A stretch of DNA of 64,000 bases from positions 5,766,001-5,830,000 of the forward strand of contig NC_133302.1 in the NCBI RefSeq assembly GCF_005239225.2, in the 5' to 3' direction. Both the position numbers and the translations under genes were made by a program. Shown here piece after piece: positions 32,963-45,123 of this stretch. The number at the start of each line of letters is the position of its first letter. The first letter of the stretch is position 1. The notes below the pieces were generated by a model that was not told the origin of the DNA, did not search any database, and saw nothing but the letters and a program-made list of their open reading frames with translations. The stretch comes from Populus alba (Eukaryota > Streptophyta > Magnoliopsida > Malpighiales > Salicaceae).

Positions 32963-33816
32963 AAAAATCTGAGCATATCCAGAACAATGGTGGGAGACAG
33001 TAGTGGAGTGGGAGCATCCTAATGCAAAAGATGTCCTTCGTCCTTTTGTAGGGTTTGACAAATGGTAATCCTTCCGTTGTAAGAACACTAATTGAGTGTC
33101 CTTCCATTGTAAGAACACTAATTGATTGTAACCTTAAATTTTCTCATAATCAATAATATATCATTCTTTCAATCATTTTTGTCAAAAATCATGTGCAAAA
33201 CATAATTATTTTTTATATGAAGGATGAAAATAGTCCTTTAAAACAAGGATGTTCTTATTAATTATAATTTAAAATTTGATTAATATTATATTTTCATCCT
33301 ATTGAGGTTCTCCAAGATGAAAATCCAAAAAATAAAAAAATACTATATTGATTTATCATTAAAGTAACCTAATAAATTATTTTTTTTAATTTTTAATTTA
33401 ATTATTTTTTTTATGTTTTCAAATCGTTTTGACGTGTTGATATTAAAAATATTTTTTAAAAAATAATAATAAAATATTATTTTGGTGCATTACCAAACAC
33501 AAAATATTTTAAAAAATAATTAATACTGCACTCTCAAACACCCCTAAATGCTCTATTATTGAAATAAAATGCTAAAATGTGAATAGAAATAATAGAAATT
33601 AATGTGTATTTTTTAATTGAATTTCTATTTACTTTGATACACTCTTGAACAAGTCTTTATGTTTGATTTCAGAGTTTATAGAAGAGCAAGTCAAGGCCCA
33701 ATCAAATTCAAAGGAGTCGTGAAATTCACTTGGAACCAACCTGGATACACTAAAAGTAGTAATGTTACTTTGATACACTAAAAGTAGAAATTCACTCTTC
33801 CTTGAATGTGAACTAA
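32963..33816. other. 3' flank of gene D
   Basis: The first part is the shifted remnant of the normal C-terminal codons (to about 33068). After it comes a roughly 33-bp tandem duplication (TCCTTCCGTTGTAAGAACAC / TCCTTCCATTGTAAGAACAC). The sequence to about 33380 then matches the C 3' flank. The remainder is AT-rich up to the LTR start. Confidence 0.6.
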
Positions 33817-36260
33817 TGTAAACCCTCGCATGAACATAGGATCGTAGAAAAAAAAAAGAAAAAGAAAGAATGACCCCAATAAGTAATGAAGACTTAATAT
33901 GAAAAGAAATGAATAAATAATAGAAATAATAATAAATACAACGGGTAAGAGAGAGAATAAGCTCTATAAATAAATTTAAAAGTATAGTAGAAGTCATAAT
34001 GAACGTTTTAAATTTTGAATTAAAATTTATAATATTAGTAAGAATAGAGACGAGTTTTAAGGGATGAAGTTTTCTTTTATAAAACCTGACATGAAACCAT
34101 TTAAAAGTTTCACCCAACAACAACTTTGTAATAGTCAATAAGTGTGAATAATATATATAAGAAAGAGTAAAATAATAATAAGAGTGAAATGAGTGAGTTT
34201 TGGAGAAGAGCATGTAAGGGAAGATTTGACCGGTTATCAACCCAAAATGAATGTGATAACCGGCCTTGAAAAAAAAAAGAAAAGAAGAAGAAGAACCAAA
34301 CCCAAACAAGACCTAATTTCATTAATGAGGGAGTACAAGTAGTTGGGAGAAAAGATTGTGACTTTACCTCTCCCATTATTGCCGCCCAAGACAGCCCCTG
34401 GCAGCCCCCTCTCTTACAAAATTTTCAGCAAAGTGTTCTCTTGCATTTCATCCATACGATGCTAGAGTGAATGAAGAGTGAAAGTGAGGAGAAAGACCAC
34501 AAAATAGAGATGTAGAAAGAGAGAGAGAGAGAGATTCACGGCTAAAGGCAGAAAGAGGGGGAGAAGAATCAACCAAGGAAGAGAACAAGAAGAACACGTA
34601 TAGAGTTGTCAAAAAATCATCCTTAATCCTTGCTTAATTCATATGGTAAGAAAAACCCTTCAATCTCCATTGTTGTCTTGAGTGAGCTTTGCTGAAAAAG
34701 GGTGAACAACCCAAATGAAAACTTAGGATTTTTGTGCATATTAATGTTTTGAAAACTAATATTGTGAACAATAAATTTTATAAAGGAAAGAACAAATTTC
34801 AAAGAATGTATAGTAAGAAAAACTTCATGTAAATTAAGGAGAAAACCCTAGATTAGGGCCGGCCATAAGGGGACTTGAAGGGGGGAGGAGAAAATTGAAG
34901 ATATATTTCAATGATTCATGATCTTGAACAAATATTTAAGGAAAACAGGGCTGGAACAGAGGTTAAAAGTGTGGATGTTCTTTGAAATTATATGAATAAA
35001 TGTTGAATCCCTTATAATTTCTTGTATGAGAGATTGGTATATGTTTTATGTATGATAACATATATTGTAAATGAAGAAAATGATGTGATTTAAATGAATG
35101 AACTAATGAGGACATGGAGCACAAGTTTCGGCCAAGAGAAGAAATTCAAGGCAGAAATTCTGGTTTGGTGAATGTTGCTTGAAAAATAGAAATGATTGCT
35201 TTGAATAACCTTGTATGAAGAATAGAAATAAACATTTAGTGACAATATTTTAAAGGACGTATTGATATCATCTTAATATACATTGTTCAATGAAAGGAGT
35301 AAGAAACCATAAAAATATACTTGTGGGTATATGTATTAGTTTGAAAGAAGAAAATGTGCAAGAGGCACAAATAAAATTATATGCGTAATGTGAACATCTC
35401 TAGATAGACAATTATTAATGATCATATACATATGAAAATGTTTAGGTGAGGTAATGTTGCTTAGAGTGGATAATGAAAGGAATTGAAGAAAATTCATTAT
35501 AATTCATTTAAGTATGTTCGGCAAAAAGAAAACAACATAGGAAGGGTTATGGTTTAAGGCATTTGACATGCTCACCAATGCTTGGTATTGAGTAAAAGAA
35601 AATTTAACATGAGTGTTTATGAAGTTTTGATCAAGAATTGTTAGCAAGTAGCCATATCAAGGAAGAAAGTTCTTTCATCTGGTTGTTGTGCTTAATGAAT
35701 AGTTCTAGCAAAATAATAATAATAATAATAATAATAATTTTGATCATTTTGATGGACATGTAATATGTGTGGTAATACTATTTGACTTGAAATATGTGGA
35801 ACATATTATATCATGCCAATATAGATGAGAATTGATAATGTTATCTTGAATATAAACACAAAAGGATTTATTGTAGAAATAAGGTCTATATTCGGCCAAG
35901 GTAGAAGAAAGAGTTGGTTGGACATTTAATATTAGTGAGAATGGATGCTGATTTAATGAATTAAAGTGATGACTAAAAATAGCTTATTCATGAACTTGTT
36001 TTCAAAACTAATTGGGCATGTGAAATAATAGATATGATGAATGAATCAGAAAAGGGGTCTGAGTACTAATTCAGGATGTTCTACTGGAATGTAGGAGAAG
36101 CATACAAAGTGGGACCGAATTTCTCACGTGCAAGTACAACAGGAGTTCTAGGTAAGGGTTGCCCCCTTGCTTCTTTAAATTGTTTAAATTCTTGTAATGC
36201 TAGTTATATGATAGACATTATGTGTATTTTGTACTAATGTGTATCATGAGAAATATTGCT

Positions 36261-36465
36261 ATGTGAACATTGCCTACGAGCAGTACAAATATTGTTGCGT
36301 GAAAGTTACCAACAAGTAGGAGAAATATTATTATTGTGTGAACATTGCCAATGAGCAAGAAATGTTATTACAATGTGAATGTTGCCTACGAGCAGGGAAA
36401 CAAATACTAATTCTATGTGAAATGTTGCCTACAAGCACGAGAAATAATATTATTATATGAATATG
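36261..36465 (+). repeat. Tandem array with GTGAACATTGCCTACGAGCA units
   Basis: About five degenerate copies of a roughly 44-bp unit (TGTGAACATTGCCTACGAGC, then A-rich AAATATT) lie head to tail inside the long LTR. Confidence 0.8.
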
Positions 36466-36604
36466 CCCACCCGGTGAAAATGACTAAAGAAAGGAAAGAT
36501 ACGGTGAAACAGACATGGATTTGAAATCTGAATTTTGGTCGTGTGGAGTTCGGATATGGGTCTATATTATGTATATGTGAAAAAGAAAAACGATCGCCTA
36601 TGGA

Positions 36605-36997
36605 CTTGATTAGCCGACCTCGAATAGGGGCGGCTAATGATGTTAACAAATATTGTTAACATCGGCATGACCTTGATGGAAATATAATAAATATTGAGCT
36701 TGATTAACTATTCGTATCACGAATAGTTAATGATACTGACAAATAATGTTTGTATCGGCAAACCCATTATAACTTGATTAACTTCCTGAGGAGGAAGTTA
36801 ATGATGTCAAGAGAACTTGGCATCGGCATTTCCGGAAACATCTCCAAGTGATGGAGAGCAATTGATTGACTATTTTGGGTTGGAAATAGCTCAATGGCAT
36901 CGATCGATTAAGTTGGTGCTGGCATTGCTAAGGAATTGATTAGTCTATCCGGGTAAGGGTGACTAATGACACTAATAGGAGTTATTAGTGTCGGCAG
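36605..36997 (+). repeat. Array of five double-hairpin modules
   Basis: Each module starts near TTGATTA and contains two consecutive inverted repeats, then mostly GGCA. First-hairpin arms: 36609-36616/36631-36638, 36703-36714/36720-36731, 36777-36787/36792-36802, 36865-36875/36983-36995 minus 100 (that is 36883-36895), and 36939-36945/36961-36967. Second-hairpin arms: 36639-36647/36655-36663, 36732-36741/36747-36756, 36803-36811/36816-36824, about 36896-36901/36915-36920, and 36968-36977/36983-36992. Arm sequences differ between modules while pairing is kept. Confidence 0.75.
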
Positions 36998-37809
36998 CGA
37001 TTGCCTCAAAATTTAGGGCGGATAAGAAAAAGGGTAAATCAGATGAAAATTAATGTATGATAATCGAAAAGGAAACCATAAGTAGGTTGTGGAAGGATAG
37101 GCATTAGATGTAGTAAAGGATCTTCTTTTGCGGATCAATTATGATTATGCCCTATCGAGTTAGTACACATATGCGTAGTTACACGTAGTGGTGACCCTCC
37201 ATTATCTGGTTGTATTTTATTTATTTAATATAATTATTCCTTTATTTTGATGTTGCAGGTCTTTGTCATTCCTGTCAGGAGTAGTGTCCTAGGTGTCTAG
37301 TTCTTTTGTATGAATTAAGGAATTAGCATGTCCAATCCTTTTGTATGGCTTAGGGTTAGCGTGTGAATCTGGGATGAAATGGACGTTGTTGTATTTTCTT
37401 AAGATAATTATATGACAGGAACAATGTTAGTGTTCCTTTATCTTAATCATAGAGACCTTTAGAATTTATGCTTGTAATATTAATGTTATTAATCAAGTTA
37501 ATTACTATTAGTTTGTGTTGTAAATTAAATGTTCGAAATGAATCCCTAGATTTGCAAAATATTATGATAAATAATAATTGTGGTCGCAATGCGATATGGA
37601 TATGCGTTGATGATGGAATGAACATGAAATATGTATAGGATGAGTTGTTGATAACTTGGAACCTCCCGGTATAGGGGAGGCTCTGCCAAAATTTCGGTAG
37701 AAATTCCGTTACAGTGTAAAATAATCAAGAAAAGAAAAACTCGTATTTTTACATACCAAATTATAGGAAATTAATTTTAAATGCTTACAAAATTGTCGGG
37801 CGTTACAAT

Positions 37810-37821
37810 TGGTATCAGAGC
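37810..37821 (+). other. Primer-binding site (TGGTATCAGAGC)
   Basis: It is the standard plant initiator tRNA-Met primer-binding site, two bases after the LTR end at 37807. Confidence 0.85.
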
Positions 37822-40195
37822 GTGGTTATGATACTAAATAACATGAAGGGTGTGACTAACTATATATCTCGTGATAGCACGAATGATCTTTGGGTTATAT
37901 ATATGCTTATAATACTAGCAAAAAAAAAAAAAGTGATGCTTGATTGTCGTGAAGCTGGTAAATAAAGAAATGAATTATCAATGTGTGACGGTGGTATCAG
38001 TAACAAATGTTAAATGTTGGAAACTTGCTTGATAATGTGACAGATGATAGTAGGAATTCCTGAAATGGAACAAAACCAGAATATCAATGAAATAGTGATA
38101 CAATACGATGTTAGATGTCCTAATGAAAGGGATTGGGGAGAAATGAAAATGTATGAAGATTACAGTGAATACTTAATTGTCTAGGCACAAATAAATGTTA
38201 TTGTGACTAATAAGTTGAATCAAGGTGTGTCTCAAAATGTGCATGGGAAGTGGACCTGTTTCTGGTATTTCATACTTAAAGCAATAATTGTTCCAAGTCT
38301 TGCTCAAAGAGTAGTATAAAAAGGGGTTGTAACTAGGAATATAATGAATTCTAAAATAGGTTCCGGACATAATGGATGGTAAAAGTTTCATACGGGTATT
38401 ATTGATATGGGGCAAAGGTTAACATATGACTGGAATAAACGATGAACTTACCTTTTGAAGTATCTAACCTCAGAACCAGGAAGAAAAAAAGAGAAAAAGA
38501 AAAAAAGAATGGTGGTTGAGTGCACTTGCCATTCAGATGCTGATGTCTTTCGCAAATTTCAAGTTTTATTCTATATGGTCTTACACTTTCATGAACAGAA
38601 TCATTTCTTATCAATGTTGGCTGATGCAGAGTCTTACTACTGACTCTTGTCGGGCTGTTGTGGTTATGCTCTGGCCTCTGCTGCAGCTGCATGGCTTGCT
38701 TTTATTTCAATGATGTAGTTCTGGTTGACTCTTCCTTCGCCATTGGCATATGAGAGCCTGGTCATATGCTGGACAGCTAATAGTCCTGTGTGTCTGTTGT
38801 TGCCACATGTTGCGTGGTCTCTGGAGCATTTCTGTTTTGGTAGGGATGCTGATGTCCTGGTCAGCTTTGGCTTTTATAGCCTGGATGCTGCCGTCTCCTA
38901 CTGGTGCCATTTTTTTTCTGCTGCTGGTGCAGGTCACTGGGCCTGCATCATGCTATTATTGCTGCCTTTTGCAAATATTTCTGCTGTCTCTGTTTTGTTC
39001 TAGTGGCGCTCCATCTGGAGCATTCATAGGTATCCCTTCATCTTCCAGCCGTTCTGCTGGTCTGTTGGGGTAACTGTTGCAGGTGATGATTGCTGCTGCC
39101 TTCTCATCATTCGGCTTTGAGAACTCTGCCTGCTGGTTTGATTTATATGGACGCTTTATCCATTTCCGCGTGTGTTCTAGCTGCTTCTTTTGTAGTCGGG
39201 CTTCCTTGTGCTCAGCGTTGTTCATTACTTACTCCATGCTCTAGCTTCTATGGTTGTTGCTGCTGCTGTGGATAATGCCTCACTTTTGTCTACTGATGCT
39301 GATTGGGTTAATTTTAACACCTGCAATCCTTGTTTGGTTTCTTCCTTAACCTTTTGGTGCTCACCATGGGATGTTTGGCCTTGCGTGTCTAGCCTTTTGC
39401 TGGGAGCATGTTCCCTCTTTGTTTTTATTGAATACCATATATTTGCTTCTCATTCACTGCTTCCCGGATAGTTGGCAAAAGCATGTATGACCTGGCTGTA
39501 TTCGGTTCTGTTCTAATTGGGAGTTTGTTCCCTTTTAGTTTTCATTATATTTCGTATATGTATATGAACTTGCTAATTATCTGGTATGGTTACTTTTGCT
39601 CTTAATACATACTTACATTCTGAAAAAAAAAAAAAAACAACAACCACGATCATGATTATTTTCTTAGTTAATCTAACAACACGTATATAATACATGTTAT
39701 TGAATGATGCGAACTAGAAGGAACATAGAATTACATGTTGTAATGAGTGTCAAAACATAAATTCCAAGGAAGTATCATCTTCGAAGGGAAATTTATAGAA
39801 TGAGTGATGCATGATCAATGAATAAATAAAATTATTATACCACTATATAGTGCAATGAACATGTATTGGGTTTGGAAAGGATAAAGAAAGAAGAGGAGAA
39901 ACCCATGGTTCTTGATTTGGGTTTCGACTGTAGAGGTATTGAAAAAGGTTTAAGCCATATTGATTAGGATGGAATGATGTTAGTAGGTGTTTAAATTGTT
40001 CCGTGGGAAAACACAATTGGCGGGAAAATAAGTTATAGAAGGGACCAATATGTTGAAATTACGAGGAAACCTGCTGTTGAATTTGTTTAAAACAGACTAG
40101 AGAAAAGAAAATGAAAATTTATGACACGGGATGTAACCAGCGACTGTCGGATAAGAGTATTTAAAGCATTAAAAAAAAGAAAAAAAAAGAAGTGA
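37822..40195 (+). mobile_element. Decayed internal region of the long-LTR element, with a poly(A)-tailed insert
   Basis: The sequence from the primer-binding site on has no usable gag/pol frame. It is interrupted at about 38480-39637 by a T-rich, GC-richer segment ending in 15 A residues. After that segment AT-rich element sequence continues until about 40195, where duplicated cluster flank (GCGTTACCTTGTTTGAGAAT) resumes. No right LTR is present before that point, so the element is truncated. Confidence 0.5.
38480..39637 (+). mobile_element. Poly(A)-tailed retroposed segment, possibly a 5'-truncated LINE
   Basis: It ends with TTGCTCTTAATACATACTTA, CATTCTG and then A15 (39623-39637). Composition (T/G-rich, GC higher than the surroundings) differs sharply from both sides. 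Several frames of 60-100 codons exist but no reverse transcriptase motif. A target-site duplication was not found, so a LINE 3' end or a retroposed non-coding transcript are both possible. Confidence 0.35.
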
Positions 40196-41457
40196 TGCGT
40201 TACCTTGTTTGAGAATGCTTGTGTTTTTAAATTTTTTTTATTTTTTTAAATATTTTTTTTTATATTTTTAAATTATTTTAATGTAGTGATGGTAAAAATA
40301 ATTTTTAAAAAAATAAAAATATTATTTTTTATATATTTTTTAGATGGCTGCCAAAAGAAGTCCTAAAATTTAGGTTTTTGATGAAAAGCGTGTGGGACAC
40401 GGGGACCATGGGGTGTGATGAAAAAGCGGGTTTAAAAGTGGGGCTGCCCATAAAAAAAGACGTGTGGGAACTCCACCAGAGAAAAAAAAAACAAGAAAAA
40501 ACTAAGAACGAATAAGAAGCTCACGAATAGTTAAGAGACGTATTCACACCCATTTCATTGTAAATTATAATAAGTAATCCAATGTGTTTTGTTTTTTTTT
40601 TCTTTTATTTTTTAAATTTTGTTTTTGTTTATTTTACATTTGGTGATTTAAAATTTAACTTTATAATTTATTTATTTTTATTTTATATTTTTATAAAGTT
40701 AACATGTTTTATACTAGTTTACTGGTTTAATGAAGTATTTTTTTTGCTTATTATTTTTTTTTTAAAAAGCTAAACAATGTGGGAGAACAACTATTCACCC
40801 ACACCCATTTTATTATAGATTACAATAATAACTTATAGTGTTTTGCTTCTTCTTCTCTTTTTTTATCTTTTCCTTTCCTTTTTTTGGTTATCAATTTTTT
40901 AATTTTTTTTTATTTTCATTTGTGGGTTGGTTTAGAATTTAGTTTCATAATTGATTTTATTTTTCTTTGTATGATGTTATTGCGGTCTAAAAATATATAT
41001 ATTATTATTGGGCTGATGTTTAATTTTATAATTATCTCTGTTTATTATCATATTGTTAAAAAAGAATTTTTTTTTAAAAAAAATATAATCCTACTGGAGT
41101 CCATAACCTTGTTTATGAGTTTGATGTGTTAGCCCAAGTTACCTGATTCACAGGTTTAACAGGTTTACCGTCTAATTGAATATGTTTTTTTTTTTTTAAT
41201 TGATTTTTTTTATTTTGACCTTCAATATCAGATTGATTTAGAAATAGACTACATGATTTATTTATTTATTTTATTTTTAATACTAATACATTAAATTAAA
41301 AAAAAAAAACATTAAAAAAATCTATTTATCTTTTTTGAAAAAACAACTAAAAACAAAAGCAATCACCCGCTCTTAATTAATCACATATTTATTATTATTT
41401 TTTTATTAAAAAAAATAAAAAAATAAAAAAACATTTTAAAAAGGAAAGGATGTAATT

Positions 41458-41553
41458 GTTTCCAATATTCACGTGTTTACATTTTCTAGGCATCTTCTTC
41501 CAAGCTTCATAATTGGGGTGGTCCACACGTTTAACGTCCTAGCAATATTTATA
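41458..41553 (+). promoter_or_regulatory. Conserved upstream block, copy 5
   Basis: It has an intact G-box CACGTG, then ATAATTGGGGTGGTCCACAC, GTTTAACG and TAGCAATATTTATA. It lies about 1 kb upstream of pseudogene E. Confidence 0.45.
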
Positions 41554-41717
41554 CCCTTTTTGACAATTAGATACACCATTGAATTTTGGTTTTATAATAT
41601 GATGACGTCATGTTTATCATGATAAGTCAAAGCAATTATATTCATTTAATACATAAAAAAGTCATAAATATTCCATCTTAAATTAAGCAAGCTTGATAGA
41701 TATAACTTAAGATATGA

Positions 41718-42123
41718 GAGTATCTCCAATGGAGAAGCTAAATGGATAATCAAAAATAAAAAACTAATATTTTAGTTTTTTTTTGCTTGTTTTGTACACT
41801 CCAAGGGAAAAGCCAAACAAAATGCTAAAATACCTTTTCTCTTCCACAAATGCTATTCCTACATATCTCTTAAAAGAGCCAAAACAAATCAAGTGGGGCC
41901 AACAAAAGAACAAGCCAATTAAATCTAGCCATGTGGAAAAAAATAACATCAAAATCATTAAAAAAAAATAAAACACTTCTTTATTCTACTCTAATAGAAT
42001 TGGCTTTTCAAATGACTTTTTTCCATTGGAATATGCATGGTAAAAAAAGCTATATTTATACTATTCAAAATATTATTTTATCAATTTGCCTCTTTAAAAT
42101 AGCATCTCCCATTAGAGATGCTC
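41718..42123. mobile_element. Harbinger/Tourist-like MITE (406 bp)
   Basis: The inverted termini are GAGTATCTCCAATGGAGAAG on the left and, read in reverse, GAGCATCTCTAATGGGAGAT on the right. The element is bordered by TGA and TAA, fitting the 3-bp TWA target preference of PIF/Harbinger. The empty site (GATATGAGGCAAAG) is preserved at about 3871-3884 in the duplicated block. Frames inside are not coding. Confidence 0.8.
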
Positions 42124-42261
42124 TAAGGCAAAGAGTTAGCAGGGAGTAGTGGTGATAAAGACCTGATATTTGCCTCATCAAGCAGGCAGAAAGTAACGAC
42201 ATATGCTCTTTTAATATCAAAGCTAAATTAGTAGTCTTTGAGGTTATTTAATTTAAATAAT

Positions 42262-42458
42262 TATTTTTTTTAATCAGCAACGGATAATCCGTTGTAAATT
42301 TTATGTTGCTTTTAGCAACGAATTTTCTGTTGCTAAGCATGTTACTAATATTAAAAAAATAATATATATTTAATCCATTGCAAATATGTTACTAAATTAA
42401 GCAATGAAATTATTGGTTACTAAAATCTGATGCTAATACCCTCATTTTTTTAGTAGTG
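42262..42458. mobile_element. CACTA terminus fragment
   Basis: It ends TTTTTTTAGTAGTG at 42458, the reverse of a CACTACTAAAAA terminus. It is preceded by subterminal repeats AGCAACGGATAATCCGTTG and AGCAACGAATTTTCTGTTGC. The left terminus is missing. It abuts the acceptor region of pseudogene E, replacing the normal upstream intron. Confidence 0.65.
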
Positions 42459-42528
42459 TCAATTTTTATTCTTTATTTTGAACCCCCCCCCCCCCTTTTT
42501 TTCCTATAGGTTGAAAGGGTTGGTTCAA

Positions 42529-45123
42529 ATGATTCATTTTTGGAATTATGTTGAAGAAAGGGCTGATGCTAGCATGAAGTGTAAGTTTTGTCCACATACA
42601 TATGCCATTAAAACTTCCATTTCAAGGATCAAATGGCATTTGTCAGGAGAAGAAGGGCACGGTGTTGCCATTTGTCGTGGGGTGCCTAAAGAAGTTCAAG
42701 AAGCAGCTTTTCTAGCTGCTAACAAAAGACAGAAAATCACAGCAAGTTCAGTCAATGTTAATGATTGTGGGATTTCAACTTGTCCACAGGAACAAAACAT
42801 TGAGATTAACATGGTAGGAGTAGGGGAACAGATGATTTCTTCACATGCAATAGCAGGAAACGACGTGGTAAGCATGACCGGAATGAGAGCACAAGAAGAT
42901 AGAGTTTTTGAAGGGGCACTCGAGAGCAGACGGAGGACAGAACCAGTGGATCGATCATTGGAACAAAGCAATGCAGTACTTGGCAATTTGGCAGGGGGTG
43001 CTGGAAGGATACAAGTGGGAGTTCAGGGGGTGCTGGAACAAGGTGCCGGGGAAGAGAGAATTAATCGGGTTAGAGTGAGGACAGAACCAGTGGAGGAGGA
43101 TGTGGAGAATAGTCGAAGATCAGTGCAGGTTGGTGCTGGAGCTAGATCTTCTGAAAGTCTGAAATACAACAAGACTAGAGGAGTTCCATTACCTACTAGC
43201 TCTACAAAGCCAGTGGGTCAAGCATTCGAAGAGAATACGAAGGTGATATGGTCTTTGTTAATGGATGGGGAAGTCTCGACCATTGGCATTTATGGGATGG
43301 GGGGAGTTGGTAAATCCACAATACTACAACATATCCATAATGAGCTTCTACAAAGACTAGATATTTGTGATCATGTTTGGTAGGTGACTGTGTCTCAAGA
43401 TTTCAGCATTAATAAATTATAGAATGTTATTGCTAAGCATCTTCATTTAGACCTTTCAAGCGAAGATGATGTTCTACTCAGACCTTCCAAATTGTCAGAA
43501 GAACTAAGGAAGAAACAAAAATGGATTCTCATTTTAGATAATTTGTGGAACAATTTTGAACTTGACAGAGTGGGAATTCCTGAGAAGTTGAAAGAATGCA
43601 AGCTGATTATAACAACTCGTTCAGAAATGGTTTGTCATCAGATGGCTTGCCACCGTAAAATCAAAGTGAATCCACTTTCTGATGGAGAAGCTTGGACTTT
43701 GTTCATGGTGAAACTTGGACGTGACATAGCACTTTCGTGAGAAGCGGAAGGGATTGCAAAACCTGTAGCAAAGGAATGTGCTGGTTTGCCGTTGGGAATT
43801 ATTATAGTAGCAAGAAACTTGATGGGAGTGGATGACCTACATGAGTGGAGAAATACATTGAAGAAATTGAAAGAATCAGAATTTAGGGACAATGAAGTAT
43901 TCAAGTTATTGAGGTTTAGTTATGAACGGTTAGGTCATTTAGCACTACAACAATGTCTCTTGTACTGTGCATTATTTCTTGAAGATAATTGGATTGTAAG
44001 GGAGGAGATGATAGGTTATTTGATCGATGAGGGGATAATTAAAGTAAAGAGGAGAAGGGGAGATGCATTTGATGAGGGCCACACAATGCTTAATAGACTT
44101 GAATATGTCTGCTTATTGAAAAGTACTATTTATCATGTACATGTCAAGATGCATGACTTGATTAGGGACATGGCCATCCACATACTGCTAGAGAATTCTC
44201 AAGTCATGATTAAAGCAGGTGCGCAATTAAAAGAGTTGCCAGACGTAGAGGAGTGGACGGAGAACCTGACGATTGTTTCACTAATGCAAAACAAGATCGA
44301 AGAAATTCCTTCCAGCCATTCACCAAAGTGTCCAAATTTTTCATCTCTATTTTTACGTGAGAATAAAGAGCTGCGATTGATTGCGGATTCATTTTTCAAG
44401 CAATTACATGGGCTCAAGGTCCTCGATCTGTCTTGCACAGGTATTGAAAATTTTCCAGACTCTATCTCTGATTTGGTGAGTCTCACTGCATTATTGCTCA
44501 ATGATTGTACAAGATTAAGACATGTTCCATCATTAAAGAAGCTCAGGAAACTAAAAAGGTTGGATCTTTGTGGCACTGCACTTGAAAAGATGCCGCAAGG
44601 AATGGAATGCCTAACCAACCTGAGGTATCTTATAATGAATGGATGTGGTGAAAAGGAGTTTTCTAGTGGGATATTACCAAAACTCTCTCACCTGCAAGTC
44701 TTTGAACTACAAGAGTTTTTTGAGGAACATTATGCTTCGATAACAGTTAAAGGAAAGGAAGTAGGATCCTTGAGAAATTTAGAAACTTTGGAATGCCATT
44801 TCGAAGGTTTCTCTGACTTCATGGAGTTTCTCAGATCTCGGGATGGGATCCAATCATTAAGCACATATACAATTTTAGTAGGAATGGTGGATGACAATGA
44901 TGATTTTCCACTCATGTCATTCAACACAGTTAGTTTGGGTAATTTCAGTATGAACAAAGATAGAGATTTTCAGGTCAAGTTGTTGAATAACATTCAAGGA
45001 CTATATATATTGTGAATGCATCGATGCAAGAAGTTTATGTGATGTTTTTTCATTAGAGAATGCAACTGAACTGGAGCGCATCAAGATTTTGGATTGCAAT
45101 GACATAGAGAGCTTGGTTTCATC
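42529..45123 (+). pseudogene. Pseudogene E: BED-NLR truncated by a CACTA element
   Basis: The acceptor CCTATAG precedes GTTGAAAGGG, where the ATG of gene C is replaced by GGG; the next in-frame ATG is 42529. BED (CKFC, KWHLSGEEGHG) and a D-type linker (one copy of the SSHAIAGN unit) follow, then P-loop GMGGVGKST. In-frame stops are TAG 43381 (HVW then stop where others have W), TAG 43420 and TGA 43738. The NB-ARC then continues through LILDNLW, GLPLGIIIVARN, CLLYCALFLED and KMHDLIRDMA, and LRRs follow. An insertion in TATATATATTG near 45003 shifts the frame to TGA 45013-45015. Homology ends at 45123, inside SLVSS, where CACTA coding sequence begins. An intact NLR product cannot be made. Confidence 0.92.

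Larger units (their letters stand above)
33817..37807 (+). repeat. Long LTR (about 4 kb) of a large LTR retrotransposon
   Basis: The right end is well placed: GGGCGTTACA at 37798-37807 followed by a primer-binding site. The left end is my best match, TGTAAACCCTCG at 33817, which mirrors the right end. The size and the internal tandem arrays (36261-36465 and 36605-36997) suggest a Ty3/gypsy-type element, but no matching second LTR or polymerase gene is in the window. The region inserted into duplicated flank sequence, which resumes at about 40196. Confidence 0.55.
40196..42261. repeat. Duplicated flank block upstream of pseudogene E
   Basis: It is collinear with 2310-4045 downstream of gene A, including the GGGACACGGGGACCATGGGG stretch, the AT-rich middle and the conserved upstream block. 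The only large difference is a transposon at 41718-42123. No gene is seen. Confidence 0.7.

Noticed and set aside
33629..34309. 226-codon minus-strand frame rich in F, Y, I, S and L
   Set aside because: AT-rich LTR sequence read by chance; no motif and no conservation evidence.
36261..36465. Spaced repeats that might suggest a CRISPR array
   Set aside because: Units are degenerate, adjacent and lie in a plant LTR; there are no uniform spacers and no cas genes, and the genome is eukaryotic.
41764..41976. Short frames on both strands inside the MITE
   Set aside because: The element is only 406 bp with inverted termini; the frames show no transposase similarity.
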